64,000 bases of DNA. It comes from Xanthomonas indica (GTDB lineage Bacteria > Pseudomonadota > Gammaproteobacteria > Xanthomonadales > Xanthomonadaceae). Under the pieces are notes generated by a model. That model was given only the letters and a program-made list of their open reading frames with translations, was not told where the DNA came from and made no database searches. The position numbers and the translations under genes were made by a program. Within the stretch, counting starts at the first letter, position 1, and every line of letters starts with the position of its first letter. The stretch spans positions 2,712,501 through 2,776,500 of the forward strand of contig NZ_CP131914.1 of assembly GCF_040529045.1 (NCBI RefSeq), written 5' to 3'. This document shows positions 9,865 through 18,898 of the stretch, one piece after another.

Positions 9865-10527
9865 TCAACGCAGCTTCTGCATCCATTCCCGGCCCAGGTC
9901 GACCACCTGATCCGAGGCCAATCCCAGGCTCAGCGCCACGGCGATGCTGCCCAGCCACGACAGCAGCATCAGCCCGCCGTCGCGTTCCAGCAGCGCCAGC
10001 GCGAACAGCAGCAGCATCGCGCCGAAGGCGTAGTTGGTGAACGGGATCGGCAGCGACAGCAGGATCCCCAGCACGATCAGCAACAGGCCGCTGAAGGCGC
10101 GCGCCGGCAGCGTGTCGACCAGCGCCGGCAGGCGCGGCTTGAGCAGCCGGTCCAGGCGCCGCAGCCACGGCGCGATGCGGCCGACGAAGCGCTGCATGGT
10201 GCGGCGGCGCGGCCCGCGCTCGCCGATGAAGCGCGGCAGCCACGGCTTGCGCAGGCCGATCAGCATCTGCACGCCGATCAGCGTCACCAGCGGCCCGCTG
10301 ATGCCGCCGGCCAGGCCTGGCACCGGCAGGAACGCCGGCAGGATCGCCACGAACAGGAACACGCCGAACGCGCTCTGCTGCAGGTCGGCGAGGATCAACC
10401 GCAGCCGCAGGTGTTCGTCCGGGTCGCCGAGGACGAAGGTGTCGAGCAGGGTGCGGATGCCCTCGGCGCTGTAGCCGTGGTCGCCGTCGTGCTGCTCACC
10501 GCCGGGTGCGTCACCCGGTGATGTCAT
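9865..10527 (-). CDS. ExoD-family exopolysaccharide synthesis protein
   Basis: A 220-residue integral membrane protein with the ExoD signature: a hydrophilic N-terminus (SAEGIRTLLDTF), then hydrophobic segments around FGVFLFVAILPAFLPVPG, GPLVTLIGVQMLIG, AFSGLLLIVLGILLSLPIPFTN and LLSWLGSIAVALSLG. ExoD was named from a rhizobial exopolysaccharide and alkali-sensitivity locus; its molecular role is unclear. The ATG at 10527 overlaps the end of the CBS transporter gene by 17 nt, so the two are likely one transcript. Confidence 0.85.
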   Translation of the reverse strand: MTSPGDAPGGEQHDGDHGYSAEGIRTLLDTFVLGDPDEHLRLRLILADLQQSAFGVFLFVAILPAFLPVPGLAGGISGPLVTLIGVQMLIGLRKPWLPRFIGERGPRRRTMQRFVGRIAPWLRRLDRLLKPRLPALVDTLPARAFSGLLLIVLGILLSLPIPFTNYAFGAMLLLFALALLERDGGLMLLSWLGSIAVALSLGLASDQVVDLGREWMQKLR

Positions 10528-11854
10528 CGCTGTTCTCGTCCTGCAGCTTGCGCAGCAGCAGCTTGTCCACGCGCGCGCCGTCCAGGTCGACGATCTCGAT
10601 GCGCCAGCCGGCCCAGTCGAAGAACTCGCCCGCGTGCGGGATGCGTCCGAAGTAGTAGATGCACAGGCCGGCCAGGGTGTTGTAGTCGCCTTCCTCGGCG
10701 CTGGGCAGCTCGGCACCGCCCAGCAGTTCGCGCAGGTCCTCGATCGCCAGCGAGCCGTCGATCAGCAGCGAGCCGTCGGCGCGGGTCACCACCAGTGCGT
10801 CCTCGTCGGCGTTGTCGGCCGACTGCAGGCGCCCGACCACCGCGCCCATCAGGTCGCTGATCGTCACCAGGCCCTGGATCTCGCCGTACTCGTCCACCAC
10901 CAGCGCCATCGACTGCTGCTCCTCGCGGAAGATCTCCAGCAGCTTCATCGCGTGGGTGGATTCGGATACGAACAGGGTGTCGCGCAGGCTCTGGAACAGC
11001 TGCGTAGCGTCGCCGTCCATGCGTGTCACCAGCGATTTCACCTCCAGCACGCCGGCGATGTCCTGGTCGCTGCCGCGGTACACCGGGTAGCGCGAGAACT
11101 CGTGCTCGCGCATCACCTGCAGGTTGCGCTGCGGCTCGGCGTTGGCGTCGAGCCAGGCGATGCGGTTGCGCGGGGTCATCAGGCTGTCGGCGGTGCGGTC
11201 GCCCAGGCGCATGACCCGGTTCATCATGTCGCGCTCGTGCGCGTCGATCACGCCGGCCTCGTGGCTCTCGGCCACCAGCATGCGGATCTCTTCTTCGGAC
11301 ACCGAGGCCGACTCCTCCTTGCCCAGGCCGAGCAGGCGCAGCACCAGCCGGGTCGTGCGCGACAGCACCCAGACGAACGGCGCGGCGATCCAGGCCAGCC
11401 AGCCCATGGGGATGGCGACGAAGCCGGCGATGACCTCAGAACGAGTCAGCGCCAGGCGCTTGGGCACCAGTTCGCCGAAGATCAGCGTCAGGAAGGTGAT
11501 CAGCACGATCGCCAGGGTCTTGCCGATCAGCGCCGACCACGGCTGCGGATCGCCGAACAGGGTGAAGTTGGCGGACAGCGCCGGGAACAGCGCCTGCAGC
11601 TTGGTCGCGATCGCCACGCCGATGGCCTCGCCGCCGAACACGCCGGTCAGGATGCCGATCGCGGTGATGCCGATCTGCACGGTGGACAGGAAGTGCTCGG
11701 GGTTCTCGGCCAGCGCCAACGCCTTGGCCGCGCGCGTGCTGGTCTGCGCCATCTGCTTCAGGCGGCTCTTGCGCGAGGTCATCAGCGACATCTCGGACAT
11801 CGCGAAGAAACCGTTAAGCAGCACCAGGGCTGCCACGATCAACAGTTCAAGCAT
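10511..11854 (-). CDS. HlyC/CorC-family CNNM-CBS membrane transporter
   Basis: 447 residues: an N-terminal DUF21/CNNM transmembrane domain (about 1-200, motifs NGFFAMSEMSL and FGELVPKRLA), two CBS domains (about 210-340; SLMTPRNRIAWLD, VVDEYGEIQGLVTISDLMG) and a C-terminal CorC-HlyC domain (about 350-440; EEGDYNTLAGLCIYYFGRIP). The family is linked to magnesium or cobalt homeostasis in the inner membrane. The start MLELLIVAAL has AGGAG about 7 nt upstream (read on the minus strand) and begins directly with the first membrane helix. It overlaps exoD downstream. Confidence 0.9.
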   Translation of the reverse strand: MLELLIVAALVLLNGFFAMSEMSLMTSRKSRLKQMAQTSTRAAKALALAENPEHFLSTVQIGITAIGILTGVFGGEAIGVAIATKLQALFPALSANFTLFGDPQPWSALIGKTLAIVLITFLTLIFGELVPKRLALTRSEVIAGFVAIPMGWLAWIAAPFVWVLSRTTRLVLRLLGLGKEESASVSEEEIRMLVAESHEAGVIDAHERDMMNRVMRLGDRTADSLMTPRNRIAWLDANAEPQRNLQVMREHEFSRYPVYRGSDQDIAGVLEVKSLVTRMDGDATQLFQSLRDTLFVSESTHAMKLLEIFREEQQSMALVVDEYGEIQGLVTISDLMGAVVGRLQSADNADEDALVVTRADGSLLIDGSLAIEDLRELLGGAELPSAEEGDYNTLAGLCIYYFGRIPHAGEFFDWAGWRIEIVDLDGARVDKLLLRKLQDENSDDITG

Positions 11855-12114
11855 GCGCGCGCTCCTTGGCGCCAAGGAAAGCGTGGACATGGGCGCCGTT
11901 GCGGCGCGGGGGAGGGGGGCTAGGGTGATCGTCCATAGGGTGCGCCCGCGGAGGGCGCGGCTGCGATGGTAGCAAACCCGGGCGGGGGCCGCGTCCACGC
12001 CGCCGCGACGCCGTCAGGGGCATGCCTGGCGGCCGCGACTACCCGCAGGTGTCAGCAAACAGTCATAATTCCGCCCCAGTGCCGTCCTTCCCGCGACGGC
12101 GGGAAGCGCGTTGC

Positions 12115-12741
12115 ATGTTTTCGTTGCAGACCATCTTCGGTTCCGGCAAGCAGTTCTACACCCTGCTCGACGAGGCGGCACAGGCCGCCTACGACAGCAC
12201 CAAGGCCCTGCACGCGATGATGCGCGAGTCCGACCGGCAGCCGGCGCTCGACGGCTTTAAGCTGGCGCGCCTGCGCGAGCGCGCCGCCTCCGACAAGATC
12301 GGCCAGGCGCTGGTGGACAGCTTCATGACCCCGATCGAGCGCGAGGACATCGAGGCGCTGGGCTCGGCGCTGTACAAGATCCCAAAGCAGGTGGAGAAGT
12401 TCGCCGACCGCTACTCGCTGGCGATCCAGCACCTTGAGCACATCGACTTCGCCCCGCGCGCGGCGATGCTCGAGCAGGCCGCGGCGGTAGTGGTGGACAT
12501 GGTCCACGACCTGCGCAACATGAACCTGGACCGGATGAGCGCGCTCAACGACAAGCTACGCTCGCTGGAGAACGAGGCCGACCGGCTGATGCTGGAGCTG
12601 TACCGCGACATCTACTCCGGGCGCCTGGACAACCTGCAGATGTTCCTGCTCAAGGAGTTCTTCGAAATCCTGGAGAAGGCCATCGACCGCTGCCGCGAGG
12701 CCGGCGTGGTGGTCTACCAGATCGTGCTGAAGAACTCCTGA
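12115..12741 (+). CDS. DUF47/PhoU-like accessory protein of phosphate transport
   Basis: A 208-residue all-helical protein of the DUF47 (YkaA/PhoU-like) family: MFSLQTIFGSGKQFYTLLDEAAQ at the start, FMTPIEREDIEALGSALYKI in the middle, and LKEFFEILEKAIDRCREAG near the end. DUF47 proteins usually sit beside Pit transporters and are thought to modulate them; here the pit gene starts 85 nt downstream on the same strand. A CATAAT hexamer at 12064 could be a -10 element. Confidence 0.9.
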   Translation: MFSLQTIFGSGKQFYTLLDEAAQAAYDSTKALHAMMRESDRQPALDGFKLARLRERAASDKIGQALVDSFMTPIEREDIEALGSALYKIPKQVEKFADRYSLAIQHLEHIDFAPRAAMLEQAAAVVVDMVHDLRNMNLDRMSALNDKLRSLENEADRLMLELYRDIYSGRLDNLQMFLLKEFFEILEKAIDRCREAGVVVYQIVLKNS

Positions 12742-12826
12742 TGGACGCGCTGCGGAGTTGCTGCCTGCGCGGCCGCGGCGCCCTGTGCGCGCCGGCCGCC
12801 GCTGTTCCGTGCGCGGAGGCGCGCCG

Positions 12827-13948
12827 ATGCTGACCCTGGTCCTGATCGTGATCCTGGCGGCGCTGGTGTTCGAGTTCATCAACGGCTTCCACGACACCGC
12901 CAACTCGATTGCCACGGTGGTCGCCACCAAGGTGCTCAGCCCCGGCTGGGCGGTGATGCTGGCCGCGGCGATGAACCTGGTCGGCGCGCTGACCGGCACC
13001 GCCGTGGCGATGACCATCGCCTCGGGCCTGCTCAACACCGACGTGGTCGCGGTGACCCCGCAGGTGGTGCTGTGCGCGCTGCTCGGCGGCATCGTCTGGA
13101 ACCTGATCACCTGGTGGAAGGGCCTGCCATCCTCGTCCTCGCACGCGCTGATCGGCGGCCTGTGCGGCGCCGGCCTGGCCGCCGCGCACAACAACTGGGG
13201 CGCGCTGATCTGGTCGCAGAACGTCGGCGACTGGGCCAAGAACAAGGGCCTGCTGTGGAAGGTGTTCGTGCCGATGGTCACCTCGCCGATCGCCGGTTTC
13301 CTGCTCGGCATCGCGGTGATGCTGCTGCTGTGGGCGGCGATCGCCGGCCTGGCCAAGCTGGGCGGTCCGCTGGGGCGGCTGGCGCGGCCGCGCTGGGTCA
13401 ACGCCTTCTTCGGCAAGGCGCAGATCGCCTCGGCAGCATACATGGGCTACGCGCACGGTCACAACGACGCGCAGAAGACCATGGGCATCATCGCCATGAC
13501 CCTGATCGGCGCGCAGAGCACCGGCGCCCTGGACGACCTGCCGTCGTGGCTGGCGTTCCTGCACCCCGACGCCCATCAGGGGCAGGGCATCGCCACCTGG
13601 ATCGTGCTGACCTGCGCGGTGGTGATGGCCGCCGGTACCGCCTCCGGCGGCTGGAAGATCATCAAGACCCTGGGCCATAAGATGGTCAAGCTGCATCCGA
13701 TCCACGGCTTCGCCGCGGAGACCAGCTCGGCCACGATCCTGACCCTGGCCGCGCACTTCGGCATGCCGGTGTCCACCACCCACAGCATCTCCACCGCGAT
13801 CATGGGCGTGGGCTTCGCCAAGAACCCGCGCTCGCTGCGCTTCGGCGTCATCGAACGCATCGTCTGGGCCTGGATCCTGACTATCCCCGCCGCCGCCGGC
13901 GTGGCGTATCTGATTTTTCGGGGATTCGCGCTGGCTGGGTGGGTGTGA
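12827..13948 (+). CDS. pit: PiT-family inorganic phosphate transporter
   Basis: A 373-residue polytopic inner-membrane protein with both PiT signature repeats: FEFINGFHDTANSIATVV (about 15-32) and YMGYAHGHNDAQKTMG (about 205-220), plus the segments PSSSSHALIGG and PVSTTHSISTAIMG. It imports phosphate, usually as a metal-phosphate complex, driven by protons. The start MLTLVLIV has GGAGG 5-6 nt upstream; the frame upstream has no family similarity. It forms an operon with the DUF47 gene and converges on the S10 peptidase gene. Confidence 0.93.
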   Translation: MLTLVLIVILAALVFEFINGFHDTANSIATVVATKVLSPGWAVMLAAAMNLVGALTGTAVAMTIASGLLNTDVVAVTPQVVLCALLGGIVWNLITWWKGLPSSSSHALIGGLCGAGLAAAHNNWGALIWSQNVGDWAKNKGLLWKVFVPMVTSPIAGFLLGIAVMLLLWAAIAGLAKLGGPLGRLARPRWVNAFFGKAQIASAAYMGYAHGHNDAQKTMGIIAMTLIGAQSTGALDDLPSWLAFLHPDAHQGQGIATWIVLTCAVVMAAGTASGGWKIIKTLGHKMVKLHPIHGFAAETSSATILTLAAHFGMPVSTTHSISTAIMGVGFAKNPRSLRFGVIERIVWAWILTIPAAAGVAYLIFRGFALAGWV

Positions 13949-13955
13949 GTGGGGC

Positions 13956-14181
13956 GGGGATTGGGGAGTTGGGATTGGGGATTCGCCAAGGCGGGTTCCC
14001 GCTAGCTGCTATCCCGCACTCGCCGCATGACAGCCGGGGCTACATGCAAGGCCATTCGTAAAATGGCTCGCGCTGCCGAAGCGCGGCTTTTGCGACTCCC
14101 CAATCCCGCCAATCTCAATCCCTGCTTCAGGCACTGGGGATCCGCCTTAGCGAATCCCCAATCCCGAATGCCCAATCCCCG
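13956..14181. repeat. Oppositely oriented G-rich elements at a convergent gene junction
   Basis: The + strand at 13956-13980 reads GGGG-ATT-GGGG-AGTT-GGG-ATT-GGGG. From 14092 to 14180 the matching tracts are C-rich on + (G-rich on minus), e.g. CCCC-AAT-CCC-GAATG-CCC-AAT-CCCC ending next to the S10 stop codon. Each element therefore lies G-rich in the sense of the gene it follows (pit on +, peptidase on minus). The 100 nt between them holds no gene. Confidence 0.75.
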
Positions 14182-15681
14182 CTAATTGGCCCGATACATC
14201 GCCAGAACGTCCTGGCGCAGCGCACGCTGGCTGTCGGCGCGGTTGTAGAACATGTGGCCGCCGGGGTAGTTCTTGACCTGCACGCGGGTCGGGTCGTTGC
14301 CCATCACCGGCATCTGGTCCACGGTCAGCACCGAGCCCATGAACGGGCACGACAGGTCGTTCCAGCCGTGCACGATCAGCACGCGCAGCTTCGGGTCGAT
14401 CGCCACCGACTGGCGCAGTTGCGTCACCGAGCCCTTGCGCAGCTCGTCGTCCCAGTCCCACAGCCGGTTCACGTCGTAGTTCAGCGCCTCGTAGCGGGCG
14501 TCGATCTTCCAGCCGACCACGCGGGTCACGAAATCGACCATCGCGGTGGTGGTGGGGGCGATGATGCTGTCCAGCAGCGGGTCGTTGGCGCGCTGCTCGG
14601 GGGCGTTGGGAAACGGGTCGAAGGCGGTGACGTTGGAGTCGTAGCGGCTGCCCAGTTCGCCCTTGTCGCGGAACACCTCGCGCAGGTAGGCCTGGGTCTC
14701 CAGGCGACCGCCGGCGCGGCGCACGAAGGCCGGGTCCAGGCCGGTCATTGCGGTCACCTGCTGGATCATGCGGGTGGTGCCGGCCGGGTCGGAACGCCCG
14801 CGCAGCAGCGCGGTGACGTAATCGCCGCGGGTGTAGTCGATCACCTGGCTCATCGCTTCCGGAGTCAGCTTGCCCTCGCGCTCCAGGTGCGCGGCGGCGA
14901 TCGACGGCAGGGTCAGCATCCACGGCAGCGGCGAGACGTCGCCGTTGTCGTCCAGCGTCGGGTTCAGATACGGCGAGACCAGGACCACGCCGTTCATCGC
15001 CACGCCGAGCTTGGTCTGCAGGTAGTGGGTGATGCGCGGGCCGCGGAAGCCGCCATAGCTTTCGCCGACCAGGTACTTGCGCGATTGCAGGCGCTGGTTC
15101 TTCAGCAGCCAGTCGTAGATGGTGCGCGAGAGGTACTCGACGTCGGCCTGCGGGTTGTAGAACTGTTTCTTGGCCTGCTCGTCGGGCACCCGCGAGCGGC
15201 TGAAGCCGGTCCCGACCGGGTCGATGAACACCAGGTCGGTGAAGTCCAGCCAGGTGCCGGGGTTGTCGCGCAGTTGCGCCGGTGCCGAGGCGCTGTCGCC
15301 CTCGCTGCCGAACGCCACCACCTTCGGCCCGATCGCGCCCAGGTTGAGATACACCGAGGCCGCGCCGGGGCCGCCGTTGAGCGCGAAGGTCACCGGGCGA
15401 TCCTTGCCGTCCATGGTGTAGGCGGTATAGACCACGTCGGCCACGACCTTGCCCTGCTTGTCCTTCACCGGCAGCGTGCCGACCTTGACCGTGTAGCGCA
15501 GGGTGCGGCCGTCGAGCTGGGTGGACTGGCTGGTCTGCGCGTCGGCCGGCAGCGGCGCCGGTTCGACGGCGGCCTTGTCGGGCTTGTCGGCATTCGCCGC
15601 ATCGGCATCGGCGGCCAGCGCCGCGGTCATCGGCGTCGCGGCCAGCAGCGCGGCCAGCAGGACGGAGGGGAAGGTCGGCAC
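14182..15681 (-). CDS. Secreted S10-family serine carboxypeptidase-like protein
   Basis: About 499 residues. A signal peptide (TFPSVLLAALLAATPMTAALA) leads into an alpha/beta-hydrolase with S10 motifs: NGGPGAASVYLNLG (oxyanion region), VGESYGGFRGPR (nucleophile Ser in GESYGG), VHGWNDLSCP (acid Asp) and GGHMFY (His). The triad looks complete, so it is probably an active periplasmic or secreted carboxypeptidase. I chose the GTG at 15681 because it puts the signal peptide at the N-terminus. No good Shine-Dalgarno sequence is visible there, and an ATG at 15780 in the same frame would add 33 Arg/Cys-rich residues, so the start is uncertain. Confidence 0.88.
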   Translation of the reverse strand: MPTFPSVLLAALLAATPMTAALAADADAANADKPDKAAVEPAPLPADAQTSQSTQLDGRTLRYTVKVGTLPVKDKQGKVVADVVYTAYTMDGKDRPVTFALNGGPGAASVYLNLGAIGPKVVAFGSEGDSASAPAQLRDNPGTWLDFTDLVFIDPVGTGFSRSRVPDEQAKKQFYNPQADVEYLSRTIYDWLLKNQRLQSRKYLVGESYGGFRGPRITHYLQTKLGVAMNGVVLVSPYLNPTLDDNGDVSPLPWMLTLPSIAAAHLEREGKLTPEAMSQVIDYTRGDYVTALLRGRSDPAGTTRMIQQVTAMTGLDPAFVRRAGGRLETQAYLREVFRDKGELGSRYDSNVTAFDPFPNAPEQRANDPLLDSIIAPTTTAMVDFVTRVVGWKIDARYEALNYDVNRLWDWDDELRKGSVTQLRQSVAIDPKLRVLIVHGWNDLSCPFMGSVLTVDQMPVMGNDPTRVQVKNYPGGHMFYNRADSQRALRQDVLAMYRAN

Positions 15682-15838
15682 GGGCAGTCGCTCGCAGGGA
15701 GGGAGCCGGCATGCTAGGCCGCGGCGTCGGCATGGCGGATGTGCACAAAGCCATGGTCGCTGGCGGCGCCACCGCGGCATGCCGGTTCATCGGCGCTGGC
15801 TACAATCGCCGGTTCGTCCCGCGTCCGGTCCGCTGCGC

Positions 15839-16657
15839 ATGCCCGTCTTTCGTTTCCGCCTGCCGCTATGCCTGTTGCTGGCGACGCTGCTGGCCGGCTG
15901 CACCAGCCTGCCATCGCCGCAGTCCGTAACCGATTCGCCAGCGGCACACGATCCGCATGCCCACGATCGGCAGCGCCTGTGGCGGCTGCTGAGCACCCGC
16001 TGCCTGCCGCAGGCACGGGCCGGCGCCGATCCGGCGCCGTGCAGCGAAGTCCATGCCGAGCCCGGCCAGCGCTACGCGTTGATGAAGGACCTGCGCGGCG
16101 CCTACCAGTACCTGCTGATCCCGACCGTGCCGGTCAGCGGCATCGAGGATCCGCGCGCGCGTGCCGCCGGTGCGCCGAACTGGCTGGACCTGGCCTGGCA
16201 GGCGCGCAGCCGGGTCGCGACTGCACTGGGAAGGCCGCTGCCGCGCGACCTGGCCAGCCTGACGATCAACCCGCCCTCGGCGCGCTCGCAGGACCAGTTG
16301 CACATCCACATCGATTGCCTGGCGCCGCAGGTGCGCGATCAACTGCAGGCGATGCAGGCGTCGATCGGCCCGGCTTGGGCACCGTTGCCGCAACCGCTGC
16401 ACGGCCATGTCTATCGGGCCATGCGCGTGGAGGGCGAGGCGCTTGATGAGAATCCGTTGACGTTGCTGGCGCGCGCGTTGCCGCCGCAGCAGGGCATGGC
16501 GCAACAGACCCTGGCGGTGGTCGGCGCGACGTTCGATGGCCACCCTGGCTTCGTGCTGCTGGCCGCCACCGCGCTTCCTGGCGACGGGGTCGGCGCGGAA
16601 GAGTTGCAGGATCACGACTGCACCGGGGTGGTCCCGGCGGCGCCTGCGCACGGCTGA
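15839..16657 (+). CDS. cdh: CDP-diacylglycerol diphosphatase lipoprotein
   Basis: 272 residues beginning MPVFRFRLPL with lipobox LLAGC (Cys about 20). The mature part matches CDP-diacylglycerol pyrophosphatase (Cdh, HIT-like fold): YLLIPTVPVSGIEDP, the catalytic histidine motif HIHIDC (about residues 158-163), and GFVLLA near the end. It hydrolyses CDP-diacylglycerol to phosphatidate and CMP at the membrane. A TACAAT hexamer at 15801 could be a -10 element 32 nt before the start. Convergent with parE across a perfect 25-bp inverted repeat. Confidence 0.85.
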   Translation: MPVFRFRLPLCLLLATLLAGCTSLPSPQSVTDSPAAHDPHAHDRQRLWRLLSTRCLPQARAGADPAPCSEVHAEPGQRYALMKDLRGAYQYLLIPTVPVSGIEDPRARAAGAPNWLDLAWQARSRVATALGRPLPRDLASLTINPPSARSQDQLHIHIDCLAPQVRDQLQAMQASIGPAWAPLPQPLHGHVYRAMRVEGEALDENPLTLLARALPPQQGMAQQTLAVVGATFDGHPGFVLLAATALPGDGVGAEELQDHDCTGVVPAAPAHG

Positions 16658-16742
16658 TTGCGTGATGGCAATCCATCGCCGGATAGCCGGCGTGACGAAC
16701 GAGGAAGTCGGTGCGTAAGCCCGCCAATGCCGCCGTCTTCCA

Positions 16743-16814
16743 TCGTAGGAGCGGCTTCAGCCGCGACCCGGCTTGTTCGGGAAAGCCCTGTCGCGGCTGA
16801 AGCCGCTCCTACGA
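16743..16814. repeat. Perfect 25-bp inverted repeat (xanthomonad REP-like palindrome)
   Basis: Arms at 16743-16767 (TCGTAGGAGCGGCTTC...) and 16790-16814 are exact reverse complements separated by 22 nt. It lies between the convergent cdh and parE genes and could act as a bidirectional 3' end structure. Degenerate copies occur at 32374-32446, 32533-32555 and 36838-36905; a GGGAGGGGCTTCAGCCCC variant is at 46661-46682. Confidence 0.85.
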
Positions 16815-16843
16815 CGGCAGCAAGCAATCGAGCTGCGCCCGCC

Positions 16844-18733
16844 TCAGACCTCCAGCGAAGCCAGGTCGCCCTTGGTCTCCAGCCACTGCTTGCGGTCGCC
16901 TGCGCGCTTCTTGGCCAGCAACATGTCCATCAGCGAGCGGGTCTGGTCGCCGTCGTCCACGGTGAGTTGCACCAGGCGCCGGGTGTCCGGGTGGATGGTG
17001 GACTCGCGCAACTGCTGCGGATTCATCTCGCCCAGGCCCTTGAAGCGGGTGACGCTGACCTGGCCCTTGATCTTCTCGCGCTGGATCTTGTCCAGCAGCG
17101 AGCGCTTCTCTTCCTCGTCCAGCGCGTAGAACACCTGCTTGCCGACGTCCACGCGGAACAGCGGCGGCATCGCCACGAACACGTGGCCGGCGCGCACCAA
17201 GGCCGGGAAGTGGCGCAGGAACAGCGCGGTCAGCAGGGTGGCGATGTGCAGGCCGTCGGAGTCGGCGTCGGCCAGGATCACCACCTTGCCGTAGCGCAGG
17301 CCGTCGATCTCTTCCTTGCCCGGGTCGCAGCCGATCGCGATCGCCAGGTTGTGCACTTCCTCGGAGGCCAGCACGCTGCCGGAGGCCACTTCCCAGGTGT
17401 TGAGGATCTTGCCGCGCAGCGGCAGGATCGCCTGGAAATCCTTGTCGCGGGCCTGCTTGGCGCTGCCGCCGGCCGAGTCGCCCTCGACCAGGAACAGTTC
17501 GGTGCGCGACAGGTCCTGGCTGATGCAGTCGGCCAGCTTGCCCGGCAGCGCCGGACCCTGGGTGACCTTCTTGCGCACGATCTGCTTCTCGGTCTTCAGC
17601 CGCGCGCTGGCGCGGTCGATGGCGATCTGCGCGATGCGCGTGCCGGTCTCCACGTTCTGGTTCAGCCACAGGCTGAAGGCATCGTGCGCGGCGCCCTCGA
17701 TGAAGCCGGCGGCCTGGCGCGAGGACAGGCGTTCCTTGGTCTGGCCGCTGAACTGCGGGTCGGTCATCTTCAGCGACAGCACGAACGCGACGCGGTCCCA
17801 CACATCTTCCGGCGCCAGCTTCACGCCGCGCGGCAGCAGGTTGCGGAAATCGCAGAACTCGCGCAGCGCATCGGTGAGGCCGCTGCGCAGGCCGTTGACG
17901 TGGGTGCCGTGCTGCGCGGTCGGAATCAGGTTGACGTAGCTCTCCTGCACCAGTTCGCCTTCCACCACCCAGGCCACCGCCCAGTCGACGATCTCGCGGT
18001 CCTTCTTCAGGCTGCCGACGAACAGCTCGGCCGGCAGCAACTCGCGCTCGGCCAGTTCGCCGCGCAGGTAGTCGCGCAGGCCGTCCTCGAAGTACCAGGT
18101 GTCCTGTTCGCCGGTGGCCTCGTCGTGCAGCTTGACGGTCAGGCCGGGGCACAGCACCGCCTTGGCGCGCAGCAGGTGGCGCAGCGCGCGCACCGCGAAC
18201 TTCGGCGTGTCGAAATACTTCGGGTCCGGCCAGAAGCGCAGGCGCGTGCCGGTGTTCTTCTTGCCGACGCTGCCGACGATCTCCAGCTTGGAGGCGGCGT
18301 GGCCATCGGCGAAGGCCATGCGGTATTCGTTGCCTTCGCGCTTGATGAACAGTTCCACGTGCTTGGACAGCGCGTTGACCACGCTGACGCCGACGCCGTG
18401 CAGGCCGCCGCTGAAGGTGTAGTTGCGGTCGCTGAACTTGCCGCCGGCGTGCAGCCGGGTCAGGATCAGTTCGACGCCGGAGATCTTCTCTTCCGGGTGG
18501 ATGTCCACCGGCATGCCGCGGCCGTCGTCGGACACCTCGCAACTGCCGTCCTTGTACAGCGTCACCTCGATGTGCCGGGCGTGGCCGGCCAGCGCCTCGT
18601 CCACGGCGTTGTCGATGACTTCCTGCGCCAGGTGGTTGGGGCGTGCGGTGTCGGTGTACATGCCGGGCCGGCGCTTGACCGGGTCCAGGCCAGAGAGAAC
18701 TTCGATGTCGGCGGCGTTGTAGCGGGTATTCAT
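16844..18733 (-). CDS. parE: DNA topoisomerase IV subunit B
   Basis: 629 residues, ParE length rather than the longer proteobacterial GyrB. GHKL ATPase motifs: DNAVDEAL, DDGRGMPVDIH, GGLHGVGVSVVNAL. TOPRIM motifs: LVEGDSAGGSAKQARD and DADSDGLHI. ParE-type context follows (LPLRGKILNTWEV), and it ends with the conserved FKGLGEMNPQQL region. With ParC it decatenates daughter chromosomes. The start MNTRYNAADIEVL is the family N-terminus; the frame is open for about 170 codons further upstream, but that stretch has no homology. Confidence 0.95.
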   Translation of the reverse strand: MNTRYNAADIEVLSGLDPVKRRPGMYTDTARPNHLAQEVIDNAVDEALAGHARHIEVTLYKDGSCEVSDDGRGMPVDIHPEEKISGVELILTRLHAGGKFSDRNYTFSGGLHGVGVSVVNALSKHVELFIKREGNEYRMAFADGHAASKLEIVGSVGKKNTGTRLRFWPDPKYFDTPKFAVRALRHLLRAKAVLCPGLTVKLHDEATGEQDTWYFEDGLRDYLRGELAERELLPAELFVGSLKKDREIVDWAVAWVVEGELVQESYVNLIPTAQHGTHVNGLRSGLTDALREFCDFRNLLPRGVKLAPEDVWDRVAFVLSLKMTDPQFSGQTKERLSSRQAAGFIEGAAHDAFSLWLNQNVETGTRIAQIAIDRASARLKTEKQIVRKKVTQGPALPGKLADCISQDLSRTELFLVEGDSAGGSAKQARDKDFQAILPLRGKILNTWEVASGSVLASEEVHNLAIAIGCDPGKEEIDGLRYGKVVILADADSDGLHIATLLTALFLRHFPALVRAGHVFVAMPPLFRVDVGKQVFYALDEEEKRSLLDKIQREKIKGQVSVTRFKGLGEMNPQQLRESTIHPDTRRLVQLTVDDGDQTRSLMDMLLAKKRAGDRKQWLETKGDLASLEV

Positions 18734-18898
18734 GCGTCTCAGCAGGTGGCGCGAAGCAGATCCGGAAGTGTGCGGTCTGCGGCGGCTTTTTGCACGTCGC
18801 CGGTGTTCAGGGCGGGTGCGGGGGCGCCACGCTAGGCTGGCCCTGGAAAAACCGCGACGTCGCCCACATCTTCGTCGCACGTCCCAAAGGAGTCCGCC

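Noticed and set aside
16734-16843. The perfect inverted repeat between cdh and parE as a transposon end or IS
   Set aside because: There is no transposase gene or target-site duplication. Degenerate copies elsewhere in the window show it is a dispersed REP-like palindrome.
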